A stretch of DNA of 64,000 nucleotides from Umezawaea beigongshangensis (GCF_016464305.1 NZ_JAEIOJ010000001.1:394685-458684); one strand, 5' to 3'. Positions 26,685-38,690 are shown, counted from the stretch's first letter. Made by a program: numbers and translations. Notes: a model not told the origin generated them from the letters alone.

Positions 26685-27124
26685 GCCTCGTCCTTGACGG
26701 CGTCGGCGGCGGGCTCGGCGTCGGCCGCGCCCTTCTTGGCGGACTTCTTCTTCGGAGTGGTGGCCTCGGCCATCGGCTCCGAACCGGCGGCGGCGAGCGC
26801 GGCGGCGAAGAGCTCGGCCTTGTCGGGCTTCGGCTCCTTGCGCTTCAGCGTGCCCTCGGTGCCCGGCAGGCCCTTGAACTTCTGCCAGTCACCGGTGATC
26901 TCCAGCAGACGCTGGACGGACTCGGTCGCCTGGGCGCCGACGCCCAGCCAGTACTGCGCCCGCTCGGAGTCGACGTCGATCATCGACGGCTCCTCCTTGG
27001 GGTGGTACTTGCCGATCGTCTCGATCGCCTTGCCGTTGCGGCGGGTGCGGGCGTCGGCGACGACGATCCGGTAGTACGGCTGACGGATCTTGCCAAGCCG
27101 CTGCAGCTTGATCTTGACGGCCAC
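26681..27124 (-). CDS. rpsP: 30S ribosomal protein S16 with extended C-terminus
   Basis: S16 is a 30S assembly protein. The core is [40 protein letters not shown] and [20 protein letters not shown]. Residues after about 100 form a Lys/Ala/Glu-rich tail ([10 protein letters not shown], then an acidic end) common to actinobacterial S16. Total length is 147 against about 82 in E. coli. It is the first gene of the rpsP-khpA-rimM-trmD operon, starting at GTG 27124. Confidence 0.96.
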   Translation of the reverse strand: MAVKIKLQRLGKIRQPYYRIVVADARTRRNGKAIETIGKYHPKEEPSMIDVDSERAQYWLGVGAQATESVQRLLEITGDWQKFKGLPGTEGTLKRKEPKPDKAELFAAALAAAGSEPMAEATTPKKKSAKKGAADAEPAADAVKDEA

Positions 27125-27304
27125 GGGTACGGGTACTCCTCAAGCTCTCGTGTGCACAGGTGCGGACGGTCGCAACCCCAGTGGGGCACAAGGTCGCGAC
27201 AGCCCAAAGGTCATGGCGCCACGGCGCGGTGAGAGGGTCCGGCCCCGGCGAACAACGGTCAATTGTGCCAGACGCGCGGCCGGGTCTCCGAATCGGAGGT
27301 GCTC

Positions 27305-28072
27305 TCAGGCCGTGAACGGGGCGATCGGCACCTCGGCGGAGGTCAGCGCGGCCCGCACGGCACGGGCGTGGGCGACCGCTCCGGGGGTGTCCCCGTGCAG
27401 GCACAGCGACTCCGCGGAGGTCCTCAGCACGGTCCCGTCGACGGCCACCAGCTCCCCCGCCGTCGCGAGTCGCACGGCGCGCTCCACGACGGCGCCGGTG
27501 GACGTCAGCAGCGCGTCCGGCCGCCCGCGCGGCACCAGCGTGCCCTCCGGCGTGTAGCCGCGGTCGGCGAACGCCTCGGCCACCGGCCGCAGTCCGGCGC
27601 GCTCGGCCTCGGCCAGCAGCAGGGAGCCGGGCAGGCCCAGCACGGGAAGCCCGCCCCCGAAGGCCAGCACCCCGGCCACGACGGCCCGCGCCTGCGCCTC
27701 GTGGTGGACCACGGCGTTGTAGAGGGCCCCGTGCGGCTTGACGTAGCCGACGCGGGTCCCCGCGGCTCTGGCGCACGCCTCCAGCGCCCCGATCTGGTAG
27801 AGCACCTCGTCGGCCAGCTCGCCGGGATCGGCGTCGACGAACCGGCGGCCGAAGCCCGCGAGGTCGCGGTAGGACACCTGCGCGCCCACGACCACCCCCC
27901 GGCTCGCCGCCGCCGCGCACACCCTGCGCATCGTGGACGGGTCGCCGGCGTGGAAGCCGCACGCGACGTTGGCGCTCGTCACGACGTCGAGCAGGGCGTC
28001 GTCGTCCCCGAGGACCCACACGCCGAAGCCCTCGCCGAGGTCGCTGTTGAGGTCGATGCCGGTGGTGCTCAC
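27305..28072 (-). CDS. pxpA: 5-oxoprolinase subunit PxpA (LamB/YcsF family)
   Basis: This 255-residue protein shows [59 protein letters not shown] and [18 protein letters not shown], the LamB/YcsF signature. With PxpB and PxpC, PxpA cleaves 5-oxoproline to glutamate using ATP. The partner genes are not in the window, so they must lie elsewhere or the protein acts otherwise. GTG 28072 overlaps the stop of the CPBP gene by four bases. Confidence 0.92.
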   Translation of the reverse strand: MSTTGIDLNSDLGEGFGVWVLGDDDALLDVVTSANVACGFHAGDPSTMRRVCAAAASRGVVVGAQVSYRDLAGFGRRFVDADPGELADEVLYQIGALEACARAAGTRVGYVKPHGALYNAVVHHEAQARAVVAGVLAFGGGLPVLGLPGSLLLAEAERAGLRPVAEAFADRGYTPEGTLVPRGRPDALLTSTGAVVERAVRLATAGELVAVDGTVLRTSAESLCLHGDTPGAVAHARAVRAALTSAEVPIAPFTA

Positions 28073-28851
28073 GCGGGCATCACCCCGAGCGAGACGAGCA
28101 GCATCGTGAGAGCGGGCAGGAAGTTGTTGACCACGTGGGCGACGACGCTCGCGGCGAGGCGCCGGGTGATCAGCCGCGCGATGCCGATGGGGATGCCGAT
28201 GACGATGAGCAGCGACGTGCGCAGCGGCTCCAGGTGGCTCGCCGCGAAGATCAGCGTGGTGAGGACGAACGCGGCCCACCGGCTCCAGTTCTGCCGCTCG
28301 ATCGCGCCCCACAGCAGCCCGCGGTAGATGATCTCCTCGCAGACGGGGCCGACGAAGCACACGTAGAGGAACATGATCACCGCCGCGGACACCGGGAACG
28401 CCGCGCCGTCGACGAGTTCGCCGATGGCGGAGGTCGCGTTCTCCGAGCCGACGGCCCTGGACCAGATCATCGCGGCGACGATGGTCAGCACCAGCCCGAG
28501 CAGGCCGAGCTTGAGGCCGGTCTTCACGTCCTCCCGGTTCCAGTCGAGTCTCAGGTCGACCAGCGGGCCGTTGCCGCGCACGACCGTGATGACGACCGCC
28601 ACCAGGGCGGCGAGCACCGTGGGCACGACGGAACCGATCAGGACGAGATCGACGGAGCTGGTCAGCACGGTGCCGGACGTGCGGGCGATGGCGCTGATGA
28701 AGACCGCGGACAGGACGAAGACGGCCTCGACGAGCAGGAAGGCCCCGAAGCCCCAGCGCTGCCCGCCCGGCACCCGTTCCGCACTCATCCCCACGGCTCT
28801 GACGCTGGCCAGCAGGCCCTTGCTCCGCTCCGGCTGGTCGGGTTCGTTCAC
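28069..28851 (-). CDS. CPBP-family intramembrane metalloprotease
   Basis: This 260-residue membrane protein has about seven hydrophobic segments and the Abi/CAAX-protease motifs in order: EE..R in [20 protein letters not shown], FxxxH in [12 protein letters not shown], and HxxxN in [11 protein letters not shown]. Members range from CAAX processing to bacteriocin self-protection and transcription-factor release. Co-transcribed with pxpA by a 4-base overlap; no shared function is apparent. Start GTG 28851. Confidence 0.88.
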   Translation of the reverse strand: MNEPDQPERSKGLLASVRAVGMSAERVPGGQRWGFGAFLLVEAVFVLSAVFISAIARTSGTVLTSSVDLVLIGSVVPTVLAALVAVVITVVRGNGPLVDLRLDWNREDVKTGLKLGLLGLVLTIVAAMIWSRAVGSENATSAIGELVDGAAFPVSAAVIMFLYVCFVGPVCEEIIYRGLLWGAIERQNWSRWAAFVLTTLIFAASHLEPLRTSLLIVIGIPIGIARLITRRLAASVVAHVVNNFLPALTMLLVSLGVMPA

Positions 28852-28903
28852 ACGGGTGAGCGTATCCAGGCCGGGAGCGGAGCGCGGGCGGTGCCGGGTC
28901 GGG

Positions 28904-29992
28904 TCAGCCGTGCACGCGACCGCGCAGCATCACCAGGCGGGGGTGGCGCAGGACCTCCAGGTCCTCGCGCGGGTCCTCGTCGTAGACCACGACGTCGGCC
29001 GCCGCGCCCTCGGTGAGGCTCGGGTACCCGAGCCAGTCGCGGGCGGCCCAGGACGCGGCGCCGATCGCCCGCTCCGCGCTCATGCCCACGCGGTGCAGGG
29101 CGACGATCTCGTCGACGATCCGGCCGTGCTCGATGCCGCCGCCCGCGTCGGTGCCCGCGTAGACGGGCACGCCGGCCTCGATCGCGGCGCCGATGCGCTG
29201 CGCGCTGGTGGAGTGCAGGGCGCGGACGTGCCGGGCGTAGTCCGGGTACTTCGTGGCCGCGTTCGCGAAGCCGGGGAAGTTCTCCACGTTGATCAGGGTC
29301 GGCACGAGCGCCGTCCCCGCCGCCGCCATCTTCTCGATCGTGTCGTCGGTGAGGCCCGTGCCGTGCTCGACGCAGTCGATGCCCGCGGCCAGCAGGCCGG
29401 GCAGGGCGTCCTCGCCGAAGACGTGGGCGGTCACCCGCGCGCCCGCGGCGTGGGCCACCCGGATGGCCTCGGCGAGCACGTCGTCCGACCACAGCGGGGC
29501 GAGGTCGCCCACGCCGCGGTCGATCCAGTCCCCGACGAGCTTGACCCAGCCGTCGCCGTTCGCGACCTGCTCGGCCACGACCGACGGCAGGTCGTTCTCG
29601 TCCTGGATCTCCACGCCCAGGTACGGGATGTAGCGCTTGGGGCGTGCCACGTGCCTGCCCGCGCGGACGATGCGGGGCAGGTCGAGGCGCTCCTGGAGCG
29701 GCCTGGTGTCCAGCGGCGAGCCGCAGTCGCGCAGCAGCAGCGCCCCGGAGTCGCGGTCGGCGACGGCCTGGGCCTCCGCCTCGGCGAGGTCCACCGCGCC
29801 CCTCGGGCCGAGCCCGACGTGGCAGTGCGCGTCGACCAGGCCGGGCAGCAGGTAGCCGCCGTCGACGATCGTCCGCGCACCCGGCACCGGCCGGGTGCGG
29901 ACGCGGCCGTTGACGACCCACAGGTCGCGGACCTCGTCACCGGAGGGGTCCTCCCCGGTCAGGACGACGCCGCGCAGGTGCAGACCGCTCAC
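28904..29992 (-). CDS. metal-dependent amidohydrolase
   Basis: This 362-residue protein is of the imidazolonepropionase/prolidase-like amidohydrolase group. It begins with a small beta-sandwich part, then HxH in YLLPGLVDAHCHVGLG, a Lys in DGWVKLVGDWIDRG that could be a carbamylated metal bridge, His in ARVTAHVFGEDALPG and in GIDCVEHGTG, and the Asp in PVYAGTDAGGGIEHGRI. All metal ligands look present. A homolog next to ffh is conserved in mycobacteria (Rv2915c type), function unknown. GTG 29992 sits one base from the ffh stop. Confidence 0.88.
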   Translation of the reverse strand: MSGLHLRGVVLTGEDPSGDEVRDLWVVNGRVRTRPVPGARTIVDGGYLLPGLVDAHCHVGLGPRGAVDLAEAEAQAVADRDSGALLLRDCGSPLDTRPLQERLDLPRIVRAGRHVARPKRYIPYLGVEIQDENDLPSVVAEQVANGDGWVKLVGDWIDRGVGDLAPLWSDDVLAEAIRVAHAAGARVTAHVFGEDALPGLLAAGIDCVEHGTGLTDDTIEKMAAAGTALVPTLINVENFPGFANAATKYPDYARHVRALHSTSAQRIGAAIEAGVPVYAGTDAGGGIEHGRIVDEIVALHRVGMSAERAIGAASWAARDWLGYPSLTEGAAADVVVYDEDPREDLEVLRHPRLVMLRGRVHG

Positions 29993-29993
29993 G

Positions 29994-31547
29994 TCAGTTC
30001 TTGCCGAACTTCAGCTTGGACGGGTCGAAGCCGGGGGGCAGCTCGTTCATGCCGCCGGTGAGACCGGGGGGCAGCTGGCCCGCGCCGCCGGGGGGCAGGC
30101 CGGGCATGCCGCCGGGCATCCCACCGGGGAACATGCCGGGCATCCCGCCGCGGATCTTCGGCTGGGTGGGACCGCGCCCCTTGCCCTTCTTCCCCTTCTT
30201 GCCCTTGGCCTTGCGGCTGTTCTTGCCGCCGCCGCCGGGCAGGCCGAAGCGGCCCGCCATCTGCGACATCATCTTGCGCGCTTCGAAGAAGCGGTTCACC
30301 AGGTCGTTGACGTCGCTGACCCGCACCCCCGAGCCGTTGGCGATGCGCAGCCGCCGGGACGCGTTGATGATCTTCGGGTCGTCCCGCTCCGCGGGGGTCA
30401 TGCCGCGGATGATCGCCTGCACGCGGTCGAGGTGCTTCTCGTCGACCGCCGCGAGCTGGTCCTTCATCTGCCCCGCGCCGGGCAGCATCCCCAGCAGGTT
30501 GGCGATCGGGCCCATCTTGCGGATGGCGAGCATCTGCTCCAGGAAGTCCTCCAGCGTGAGCTGGCCGGAGCCCAGCTTCGCGGCGGCGGCCTCCGCCTGG
30601 TCCTGGTCGAACGCCTGCTCGGCCTGCTCGATCAGGGTGAGGACGTCGCCCATGCCGAGGATGCGGCTGGCCATGCGGTCCGGGTGGAAGACGTCGAAGT
30701 CCTCCAGCTTCTCGCCGTTGGAGGCGAACAGGATCGGCTGGCCGGTGACCTCGCGGACGCTCAGCGCGGCACCACCGCGGGCGTCGCCGTCGAGCTTGGT
30801 GAGCACGACACCGGTGAAGCCGACGCCGTCGCGGAACGCCTCGGCGGTGTTCACCGCGTCCTGGCCGATCATCGCGTCGAGGACGAAGAGCACCTCGTCG
30901 GGCTGCACGGCGTCCCTGATGTCGGCCGCCTGCCGCATCATCTCCTCGTCCACGCCGAGGCGGCCCGCGGTGTCGACCACGACGACGTCGTGCTGCGAGC
31001 GGCGGGCCTCCTCGATGCCGCGCCGGGCCACGTCGACCGGGTCGCCCACGCCGTTGCCGGGCTCGGGGGCGAACACCGGGACACCGGCCCGCTCTCCGAC
31101 GACCTGGAGCTGGGTGACCGCGTTGGGGCGCTGCAGGTCGCACGCGACGAGCACCGGCGTGTGGCCCTGCGTGCGCAGCCAGTGCGCGAGCTTGCCGGCC
31201 AGGGTCGTCTTGCCCGCGCCCTGGAGACCGGCGAGCATGATCACGGTCGGCGGGTTCTTCGCCAGGTTCAGCCGGCGCGTCTCACCGCCCAGGATGGCGA
31301 CGAGCTCCTCGTCGACGATCTTGATGACCTGCTGGGCCGGGTTCAGGGCCTGGGAGACCTCCGCGCCCTTGGAGCGCTCCTTGACGCTCGCGATGAACGT
31401 GCGCACCACGGGCAGCGCGACGTCCGCCTCCAGCAGCGCGACGCGGATCTCGCGCGCCGTGGCGTCGATGTCGGCCTCGGACAGCCGCCCCTTGCCGCGC
31501 AGGTTCTGCAGGACGGAGGTGAGCCGGTCGGAAAGGGTGTTGAACAC
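29994..31547 (-). CDS. ffh: signal recognition particle protein Ffh
   Basis: Ffh binds nascent membrane-protein signals and SRP RNA. The N domain starts VFNTLSDRLTSVLQNLRGKG. The G domain has the P-loop IMLAGLQGAGKTTLAGKLA, DTAGRLGVDEE and GVVLTKLDGDARGG. The methionine-rich M domain (MGDVLTLIEQAEQAF, LEQMLAIRKMGPIANLLGML) ends in a Gly/Met/Pro tail. I place the start at GTG 31547, matching the usual N-terminus; an in-frame TTG at 31580 would add 11 residues. About 517 residues. No SRP RNA gene is seen nearby. Confidence 0.95.
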   Translation of the reverse strand: MFNTLSDRLTSVLQNLRGKGRLSEADIDATAREIRVALLEADVALPVVRTFIASVKERSKGAEVSQALNPAQQVIKIVDEELVAILGGETRRLNLAKNPPTVIMLAGLQGAGKTTLAGKLAHWLRTQGHTPVLVACDLQRPNAVTQLQVVGERAGVPVFAPEPGNGVGDPVDVARRGIEEARRSQHDVVVVDTAGRLGVDEEMMRQAADIRDAVQPDEVLFVLDAMIGQDAVNTAEAFRDGVGFTGVVLTKLDGDARGGAALSVREVTGQPILFASNGEKLEDFDVFHPDRMASRILGMGDVLTLIEQAEQAFDQDQAEAAAAKLGSGQLTLEDFLEQMLAIRKMGPIANLLGMLPGAGQMKDQLAAVDEKHLDRVQAIIRGMTPAERDDPKIINASRRLRIANGSGVRVSDVNDLVNRFFEARKMMSQMAGRFGLPGGGGKNSRKAKGKKGKKGKGRGPTQPKIRGGMPGMFPGGMPGGMPGLPPGGAGQLPPGLTGGMNELPPGFDPSKLKFGKN

Positions 31548-31590
31548 AGGCGCCGCCAGACCTCGCACGTCGTGGACCAATGAGCAACGT

Positions 31591-32160
31591 TCAGCGTAAC
31601 CGGTCCCGCCGGGGCGGTGTCACGGACAGTCGCAGCCCGTCGGCGACACCGGCGCGGGTGAGCCGCGTCGTGGTGCTCCAACCGCGGGGCCCCCAGCCCG
31701 CCGCGAAGCGGTCTCGCAGGTCCAGCGAGCGGCGCACGTGCCGCTGGAACGAGCGGGAGCGGATCATCCGGCCGCGGGTCACCTGGCCGCTCAGCGCCTC
31801 CTCGGGGGTGGCGTCGAGCCACAGGAAGTGCCGCTGCCGCCCGCTGAGCGCGCCCACCGCGACGAGCCAGGCCCTCGTGGTGGGGCGCGTGGACGGTTCG
31901 TGCACGACGAGCAGGCCGGGGGCGGTGATCGCCCGGAGCACGACGCGCAGCCGGTGCAGCAGGTGCACGAGCGGCCGGAAGCACCGGTAGGGCAGCGCGG
32001 CGGGCAGCAGGGCGCGCAGCCGCTCGCGGACCTGGTCGGAGTCGAGGACCGTCACGGGTGAACCGGGAACGTCGAGGTGCCGCAGGAGGGTGGTCTTGCC
32101 CGCACCGGGCAGCCCCGCCAGCACGACGAACGAGCGCGGGCGAACGGGAACGTCGGTCAT
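31591..32160 (-). CDS. small P-loop kinase-like ATPase (AAA_33 type)
   Basis: This 189-residue protein starts at ATG 32160 behind GAGG. The P-loop is VVLAGLPGAGKTTLLRHL at the N-terminus, followed by VTVLDSDQVRERLRALLP, in which Asp-Ser-Asp is the usual acidic pair after strand 2. GLLVVHEPSTRPTTRAWLVA and FLWLDATPEEALSGQVTRGR complete a kinase-like core with a lid. It probably phosphorylates a small molecule or nucleic-acid end; the substrate is unknown. It follows ffh's 5' side with no overlap. Confidence 0.8.
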   Translation of the reverse strand: MTDVPVRPRSFVVLAGLPGAGKTTLLRHLDVPGSPVTVLDSDQVRERLRALLPAALPYRCFRPLVHLLHRLRVVLRAITAPGLLVVHEPSTRPTTRAWLVAVGALSGRQRHFLWLDATPEEALSGQVTRGRMIRSRSFQRHVRRSLDLRDRFAAGWGPRGWSTTTRLTRAGVADGLRLSVTPPRRDRLR

Positions 32161-32234
32161 CCAGGTCCTCGTCGCCGTCGGGGGGTTCATGCAATCACAA
32201 CGTACGAGGGTTCCGACGTGTCCGCTCCGGGTGT

Positions 32235-32271
32235 CCGGGGCCGGTCCAACCCCTCAGTGAACCGGCCCCGG
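32235..32271. terminator. GC-rich hairpin downstream of glnD
   Basis: An 11-bp stem (CCGGGGCCGGT / ACCGGCCCCGG) with a 15-base loop. It is the second hairpin after glnD and lies 75 bp before the kinase gene start, so it may be a backup terminator or a leader hairpin. Confidence 0.45.
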
Positions 32272-32490
32272 ACCTTCTCGGCGTGCCGGTCGCGGATCCA
32301 CCCCCGAGCTCCTGCCGTCAGCCCCCCGGCCCCCCGGAAACGGCCCCCCGGCCCGGTGCTTCTCCCGCCCCGCCACGGGGAACAGCCTCTCGCGCCGACC
32401 AGCGCCGAAGGAGCGTGAGCACCCCCGAACGGCCTTGCGCAGTACTACGCAGCGCGGTGACGTCGAAGTCCCGAGCATCCGGCCGGGGCG

Positions 32491-32518
32491 CCCCTCCTCC
32501 CGCGCGCGGGAGGAGGGG
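32491..32518. terminator. perfect palindromic terminator after glnD
   Basis: A 28-bp perfect palindrome (14 bp each side, starting CCCCTCCTCC) lies 12 bp beyond the glnD stop. As RNA it forms a long GC hairpin closing with a CG-rich tip, ending the amt-glnB-glnD operon. Confidence 0.8.
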
Positions 32519-32530
32519 GTGTGCGGGGAC

Positions 32531-34906
32531 TCACGCCGCGGCGGCGAGGACGGTCCGTTCGACCGTGCGGCGCAGGGCCGCGTCCAGTCCCGCGGCGACC
32601 GTGACGCTGAACGAGTCGACCACGGTGCCGCCGAGGGTCGCCACCCGCGCCCACCGCACGTCGGCCCCGCACTCCTCCAGCGCACCGGCCACCCGGTGCA
32701 GCAGGCCGATGCGGTCCGCCGCGCGCAGTTCCAGCACGACGGCGCCGCTCGCCTCGTCGTCGAACCACAGCACCCGCGGCGGTGGCGGGTCCTGCGGCGG
32801 GCCTCCGTAGTCGCGCTCCTTCGCGGCGAGCTTCTCCTCCAGCGACAGCGTTCCGTCGACGACCCTGGTGAACTGCTCGCGCAGCAGCGCGACGTCGGGC
32901 ATCGACCCGAACCTCGGGGACACCGTGAACACGCCGACCGCCACGCCCTCGTGGGTGAGCATGGTCGCCGCGTGCACCTCCAGCGAGTTCAGCGCGAGCA
33001 CGCCGGCCGCCTTGGACAGCACACCGGGCGCGTCCACCGCCACGACCGTGACGGTCGCCGCGTGGCCTCCCCCGACGAGGAGGACGTCGGGCCTGCGGCA
33101 GGAGCGGACCCTCGCCGCCAGCTCGCGCTGCCGCTCGTCGAGCGGTTCCGGCACGGGCAGCGGATCACCGGCCATGACCGCGCGGCAGCGCCGCACCAGG
33201 TCGGCCACCAGCGACGCCTTCCAGCCCGACCAGGTGCCGGGCCCGGTGGCGAGCGCGTCGGCCTCAGCCAGGGCGTGCAGCAGTTCCAGCAGCACCGGAT
33301 CGCCGCCGAGCGTCTCCACGACGCGGCGCACCGTGGCGTCGTCCTCGACGTCGCGCCGGGTCGCCGTGTGCGGCAGCAGCAGGTGGTGGCGCACCAGCGC
33401 GGACAGCACCAGCACGTCCTGCGGCCACAGACCGAGCCGCTCGCCGATCTGCGTCGCCAGCGCGGCGCCCACCTCGGAGTGGTCGGCCTGGCGGCCCTTG
33501 CCGATGTCGTGGATCAGCGCGCCCAGCAGCAGCAGGTCCGGCCGGGACACGCCGGTGACCAGGCGCGCGGCGTTGGCCGTGGCCTGCACGAGGTGCCGGT
33601 CGACGGTCCAGGTGTGGGCGGCGTCGCGCGGCGGCAGGTCGCGCACGGCGCCCCACTCGGGGAACAGCCGTCCCCACAGGCCGGTGCGGTCCAGCGCCTC
33701 GACGACGTCGACGAGGCCCGATCCGCTGCCCAGCAGCGCGAGCAGCTCCTCGCGGGCCTCGCGCGGCCACGGCTGGCGCAGCTCGGGAGCGGTGTCGGCG
33801 AGCCGCGACAGCGTGCCGGCGGCGATGGGGTGCTTGCTGCGCGCGGCGGCCGTGGCGACCCGCAGCAGCAGCGCCGGATCGCGCGACGGCGAGGCGTCGC
33901 GGGCGAGGGCCACCTCCGAGCCGTGCAGCACCACGCCCTCGTCGAGCGGCCGGCGGGCCGGTGCGCGTCGCAGCGGTGAGCGGGCGAACACGCCGAGACC
34001 GCGTCTGGGCACGGCGGCCCGCGCGGCCCGCACGGCCACGTCGGAGGCGTAGACGACGGTGCGCGCGGCCGAGGACATGGCCCTGGCCAGCGCGAAGCGG
34101 TCGGCGAGACCGAGCGCCGCCGCCACCTCGTCGCCGTCCTGCGCCCGCAGCACGTCGCGCGGGCGGCCGGCGGCGCGGCGCAGTTCGGTGCGCACGTCCA
34201 GCAGGAGCTTGCGGGCCTCGTTCACCTCGGCCGACGGGCGGTCGACGAGCTGGGCCGCGGACAGGGCGTCGAGGATCGTGATGTCGCGCAGGCCGCCGCG
34301 TCCGTGCTTGAGGTCGGGCTCGACGCGGTGGGCGATCTCGCCGCTGCGGGCCCAGCGGCGCCGGGACGACTCGGTCAGCTCGTCGATCCGGGTGCGGACG
34401 CCGGAGCGCCATGCCTGCTTCGCGCTCTCGGCGAGCCGCTGGGAGACCTCGGGGTCACCGGCGACGTGCCGGGCGTCGAGCAGGCCGAGCGCGGTGCGCA
34501 GGTCTCCGGAGGCCACGCGCAGCGCCTCGCCGACGGTGCGCACCGAGTGGTCGAGGCCGATGCCGGAGTTCCACAGCGGGTACCACAGGCGCTCGGCGAC
34601 CTCCTCGACCTGCTTGTGCCCGCTGTGCACGAGCACCAGGTCCAGGTCGGAGTAGGGCACCAGCTCGCGCCGTCCGAGGCCGCCGACCGCGACCAGGGCG
34701 AGCCCGCTGCCGGGACCGCCGACGCCGGACGTGCCGGCGTGGGCGGTCAGCCAGAACTCGTGCAGGTCCACCAGCGCTTCGCGCAGCAGCTCCGCTGCCA
34801 GCCGGCGGCGACCCGGTGCGAGCAGGCGGTCGCGTGCTCGCACCAGGTCGTCAGCGGTGACGACGGCCGCTCCGGGGTCGGTCTCCGGTCCAGAGACGCT
34901 GTCCAT
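32531..34906 (-). CDS. glnD: [protein-PII] nucleotidyltransferase GlnD
   Basis: This 791-residue sensor enzyme modifies PII on nitrogen limitation and reverses it on excess. Order: nucleotidyltransferase domain with GGLGRRELVPYSDLDLVLVH (GxG..DxD), GlnD-specific helical region (VEPDLKHGRGGLRDI), HD domain (LLLGALIHDIGKGRQADHSE) and two C-terminal ACT domains. In Streptomyces and Corynebacterium the homolog adenylylates rather than uridylylates; which applies here cannot be told. ATG 34906 lies behind GGGGAGG. It is 64 bp after glnB in the same operon. Confidence 0.95.
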   Translation of the reverse strand: MDSVSGPETDPGAAVVTADDLVRARDRLLAPGRRRLAAELLREALVDLHEFWLTAHAGTSGVGGPGSGLALVAVGGLGRRELVPYSDLDLVLVHSGHKQVEEVAERLWYPLWNSGIGLDHSVRTVGEALRVASGDLRTALGLLDARHVAGDPEVSQRLAESAKQAWRSGVRTRIDELTESSRRRWARSGEIAHRVEPDLKHGRGGLRDITILDALSAAQLVDRPSAEVNEARKLLLDVRTELRRAAGRPRDVLRAQDGDEVAAALGLADRFALARAMSSAARTVVYASDVAVRAARAAVPRRGLGVFARSPLRRAPARRPLDEGVVLHGSEVALARDASPSRDPALLLRVATAAARSKHPIAAGTLSRLADTAPELRQPWPREAREELLALLGSGSGLVDVVEALDRTGLWGRLFPEWGAVRDLPPRDAAHTWTVDRHLVQATANAARLVTGVSRPDLLLLGALIHDIGKGRQADHSEVGAALATQIGERLGLWPQDVLVLSALVRHHLLLPHTATRRDVEDDATVRRVVETLGGDPVLLELLHALAEADALATGPGTWSGWKASLVADLVRRCRAVMAGDPLPVPEPLDERQRELAARVRSCRRPDVLLVGGGHAATVTVVAVDAPGVLSKAAGVLALNSLEVHAATMLTHEGVAVGVFTVSPRFGSMPDVALLREQFTRVVDGTLSLEEKLAAKERDYGGPPQDPPPPRVLWFDDEASGAVVLELRAADRIGLLHRVAGALEECGADVRWARVATLGGTVVDSFSVTVAAGLDAALRRTVERTVLAAAA

Positions 34907-34970
34907 GCCGCCGTCCTCCCCGATCCCTCTCGCCCGCGGGGTTCGCCGGGGCGTCGTTCGTCGGCCCCGG

Positions 34971-36733
<1,763 letters not shown>

Positions 36734-36931
36734 CTGTCCCGCCTCCGCTGTTACAGGAAGATGTCGTCCTCTTCTCGTCCGGACGCCGTCCTGCTCGCAC
36801 CGTCCGGGCACGACGTTCTTCCGGTGACCACCCGTGTCCGCTCCTGCGCCCGTACGAGTGGCTTCCGCACGCACGAGCGGCCCGCGACGCGGGTGCGTCG
36901 CGGGCCGCCGTGGTGCGGTCGACGGCCGGGG

Positions 36932-38503
36932 TCAGGCGGTCCAGCCGGGGATCGACGGGGACGGGCCGTTCGGGAGGACGTCCGGACGGGCGGAGCGGGA
37001 CCGCGGCTGCGGTGCGGGCTCGACGGCGGCGCAGCGCGTGCCGTCCGCGGGCGCGCGCAGGCCGATCAGGTAGCCGTCCACGGCGCCGCGGGTGCACTCG
37101 CTGCGGTCGTAGACGCCGTGGCCCCAGCCCTCGTAGGTGAGCAGGGTCGTGGCCCGCCCGGCCTGCCGGTGGGCGTTGACGGCCCACTCGTAGGCGGTCG
37201 CCGGGTCGTACAGCGCGTTGAGCATCAGGATCTTCGGAGCGCCGGAGATCCGCAGCCGGTGCTGCGGGTTGGTGGCGTCGCCGAGCCCGATGCACGAGGT
37301 CACCGCGCGGTGGCCGAGCGCCGAGGTGCGCATGTGCGGCGCGTTGCGCTGCTCGCTCTCGTGCAGCCGGACGTACTCGCGGTAGTCGCGGACGCGCACC
37401 TGCCAGTCCTGGCAGAACACGGCCGGGAACGGGTTCTGCGCCGTCTCCGGCTCCTCGGCGAAGGCCGTGAAGGCCGACGCGTCGGTGGCCGTGCCCGCGT
37501 CCAGCTCGGCCACGAGTTCGGCCAGCTCCTTCCAGGCCGGACCGTAGAAGTAGCTGTTCGCCGCGCTGCTGATGTCCTGCGCGGTCAGCTTCTCGCCGGG
37601 AGCGCCGGGAACCTCGACCTCACCGCGGTCGGCCTTCTCCAGCAGGCCGTCCCACACCTTCGCCACGTCCTGCCCGTGCAGCGCGCAGCTCTCGGTGCGG
37701 TCGCACCACCTCACCCACTCGTTCCACGAGCTCTCGGCCGTGCGGGCCTCGGAGTCCACGAACTGCCGGGTGTTCAGGCTGTGGTCCATGTTGCTGTCGA
37801 TCACCATGGCCCGGATGCGGTCCGGGTGCTCCTCGGCGTACTGCTGGCCGATGAGCGTGCCGTAGGAGAGGCCGTAGTAGCTGATCTTCTTCTCGCCGAG
37901 CGAGCGCCGGATCGCCTCCACGTCCTCCACGACCGACAGCGTCGACACGTGGTCGTACAGCGGACCGGTCTGCTCCCGGCAGTCCCGCTGGAGTTCCCGG
38001 TTGTAGTCGGCGAGCTGGGCGAACTCGGCCTCGTTCGCCGGGTAGTGGCTCGGCTGGCGCAGCAGCACGTCCAGCGAGCAGCGGACCCCGTTGCTGCGGG
38101 CGACACCGCGCGGGTCGAAGCCGACGACGTCGAACTTCGCCAGGACCTCCGGGCTGAAGTAGGTGTCGGCGCCCAGCGCGAAGTCCACTCCCGAGCCGCC
38201 GGGACCACCGGGGTTGACGAGCATGACGCCGACGCGCTGCGCCGGGTCGGTCGCCCCGCGCCGCGCCACGGCCAGGTCGAACGTCTCCCCCCGCGGCTTC
38301 GACCAGTCGACGGGAACCGCGAGCGTGCCGCACTCGACGGTCGGGACCTCCTCGCACGGGCCCCACGTGATCTGCGGCGGCTGGTAGCCGCCTGCGGCGC
38401 TCGCGGCGTCCGCCGGTGCGGCGCTCGCACCGGTGACCCCGGCGCTGGCCACGAGAGCCGTACCGGCCAGCGCTGCCCCCAGCGCCCTGATGATCCGATG
38501 CAC
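36932..38503 (-). CDS. secreted alpha/beta-hydrolase, tripeptidyl aminopeptidase type
   Basis: This 523-residue exported protein starts at GTG 38503 behind GGGAGG. A signal peptide (LGAALAGTALVASAGVTGAS) is followed by the mature domain ITWGPCEEVPTVECGTLAVP, oxyanion segment VMLVNPGGPGGSGVDFAL, nucleophile in YYGLSYGTLIGQQYAEEHPD, Asp in LNALYDPATAYEWAV and His in YEGWGHGVYDRSECT within the TAP C-terminal domain. Streptomyces relatives remove tripeptides from secreted proteins. Several cysteines suggest disulfides. It is alone, divergent from nothing obvious. Confidence 0.88.
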   Translation of the reverse strand: MHRIIRALGAALAGTALVASAGVTGASAAPADAASAAGGYQPPQITWGPCEEVPTVECGTLAVPVDWSKPRGETFDLAVARRGATDPAQRVGVMLVNPGGPGGSGVDFALGADTYFSPEVLAKFDVVGFDPRGVARSNGVRCSLDVLLRQPSHYPANEAEFAQLADYNRELQRDCREQTGPLYDHVSTLSVVEDVEAIRRSLGEKKISYYGLSYGTLIGQQYAEEHPDRIRAMVIDSNMDHSLNTRQFVDSEARTAESSWNEWVRWCDRTESCALHGQDVAKVWDGLLEKADRGEVEVPGAPGEKLTAQDISSAANSYFYGPAWKELAELVAELDAGTATDASAFTAFAEEPETAQNPFPAVFCQDWQVRVRDYREYVRLHESEQRNAPHMRTSALGHRAVTSCIGLGDATNPQHRLRISGAPKILMLNALYDPATAYEWAVNAHRQAGRATTLLTYEGWGHGVYDRSECTRGAVDGYLIGLRAPADGTRCAAVEPAPQPRSRSARPDVLPNGPSPSIPGWTA

Positions 38504-38690
38504 AGGTTCCTCCCTGGTTCCTGTTCGGAAACGGATCGCGGGAGCCTCTGACACACCCTGACGGGTGCAACGTACGAACACCCCTGCACACCCCCGCGAC
38601 AGTGCGTCGAGGTTTGCAGCACGAACAGGGCACAACAACCAACCAAGGTATGAAAGGGGTATCAACCTGTGGTGGGTTGCCAACTCACAG

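Larger units (their letters stand above)
32191..32530. other. intergenic region with two hairpins, no gene seen
   Basis: This 340-bp stretch between the kinase gene and glnD contains two strong inverted repeats listed separately and no reading frame with recognisable similarity. Confidence 0.6.

Noticed and set aside
29994-31590. SRP RNA gene near ffh
   Set aside because: No 4.5S-like hairpin with the conserved GNRA tetraloop and asymmetric loop was recognisable in the flanking gaps.
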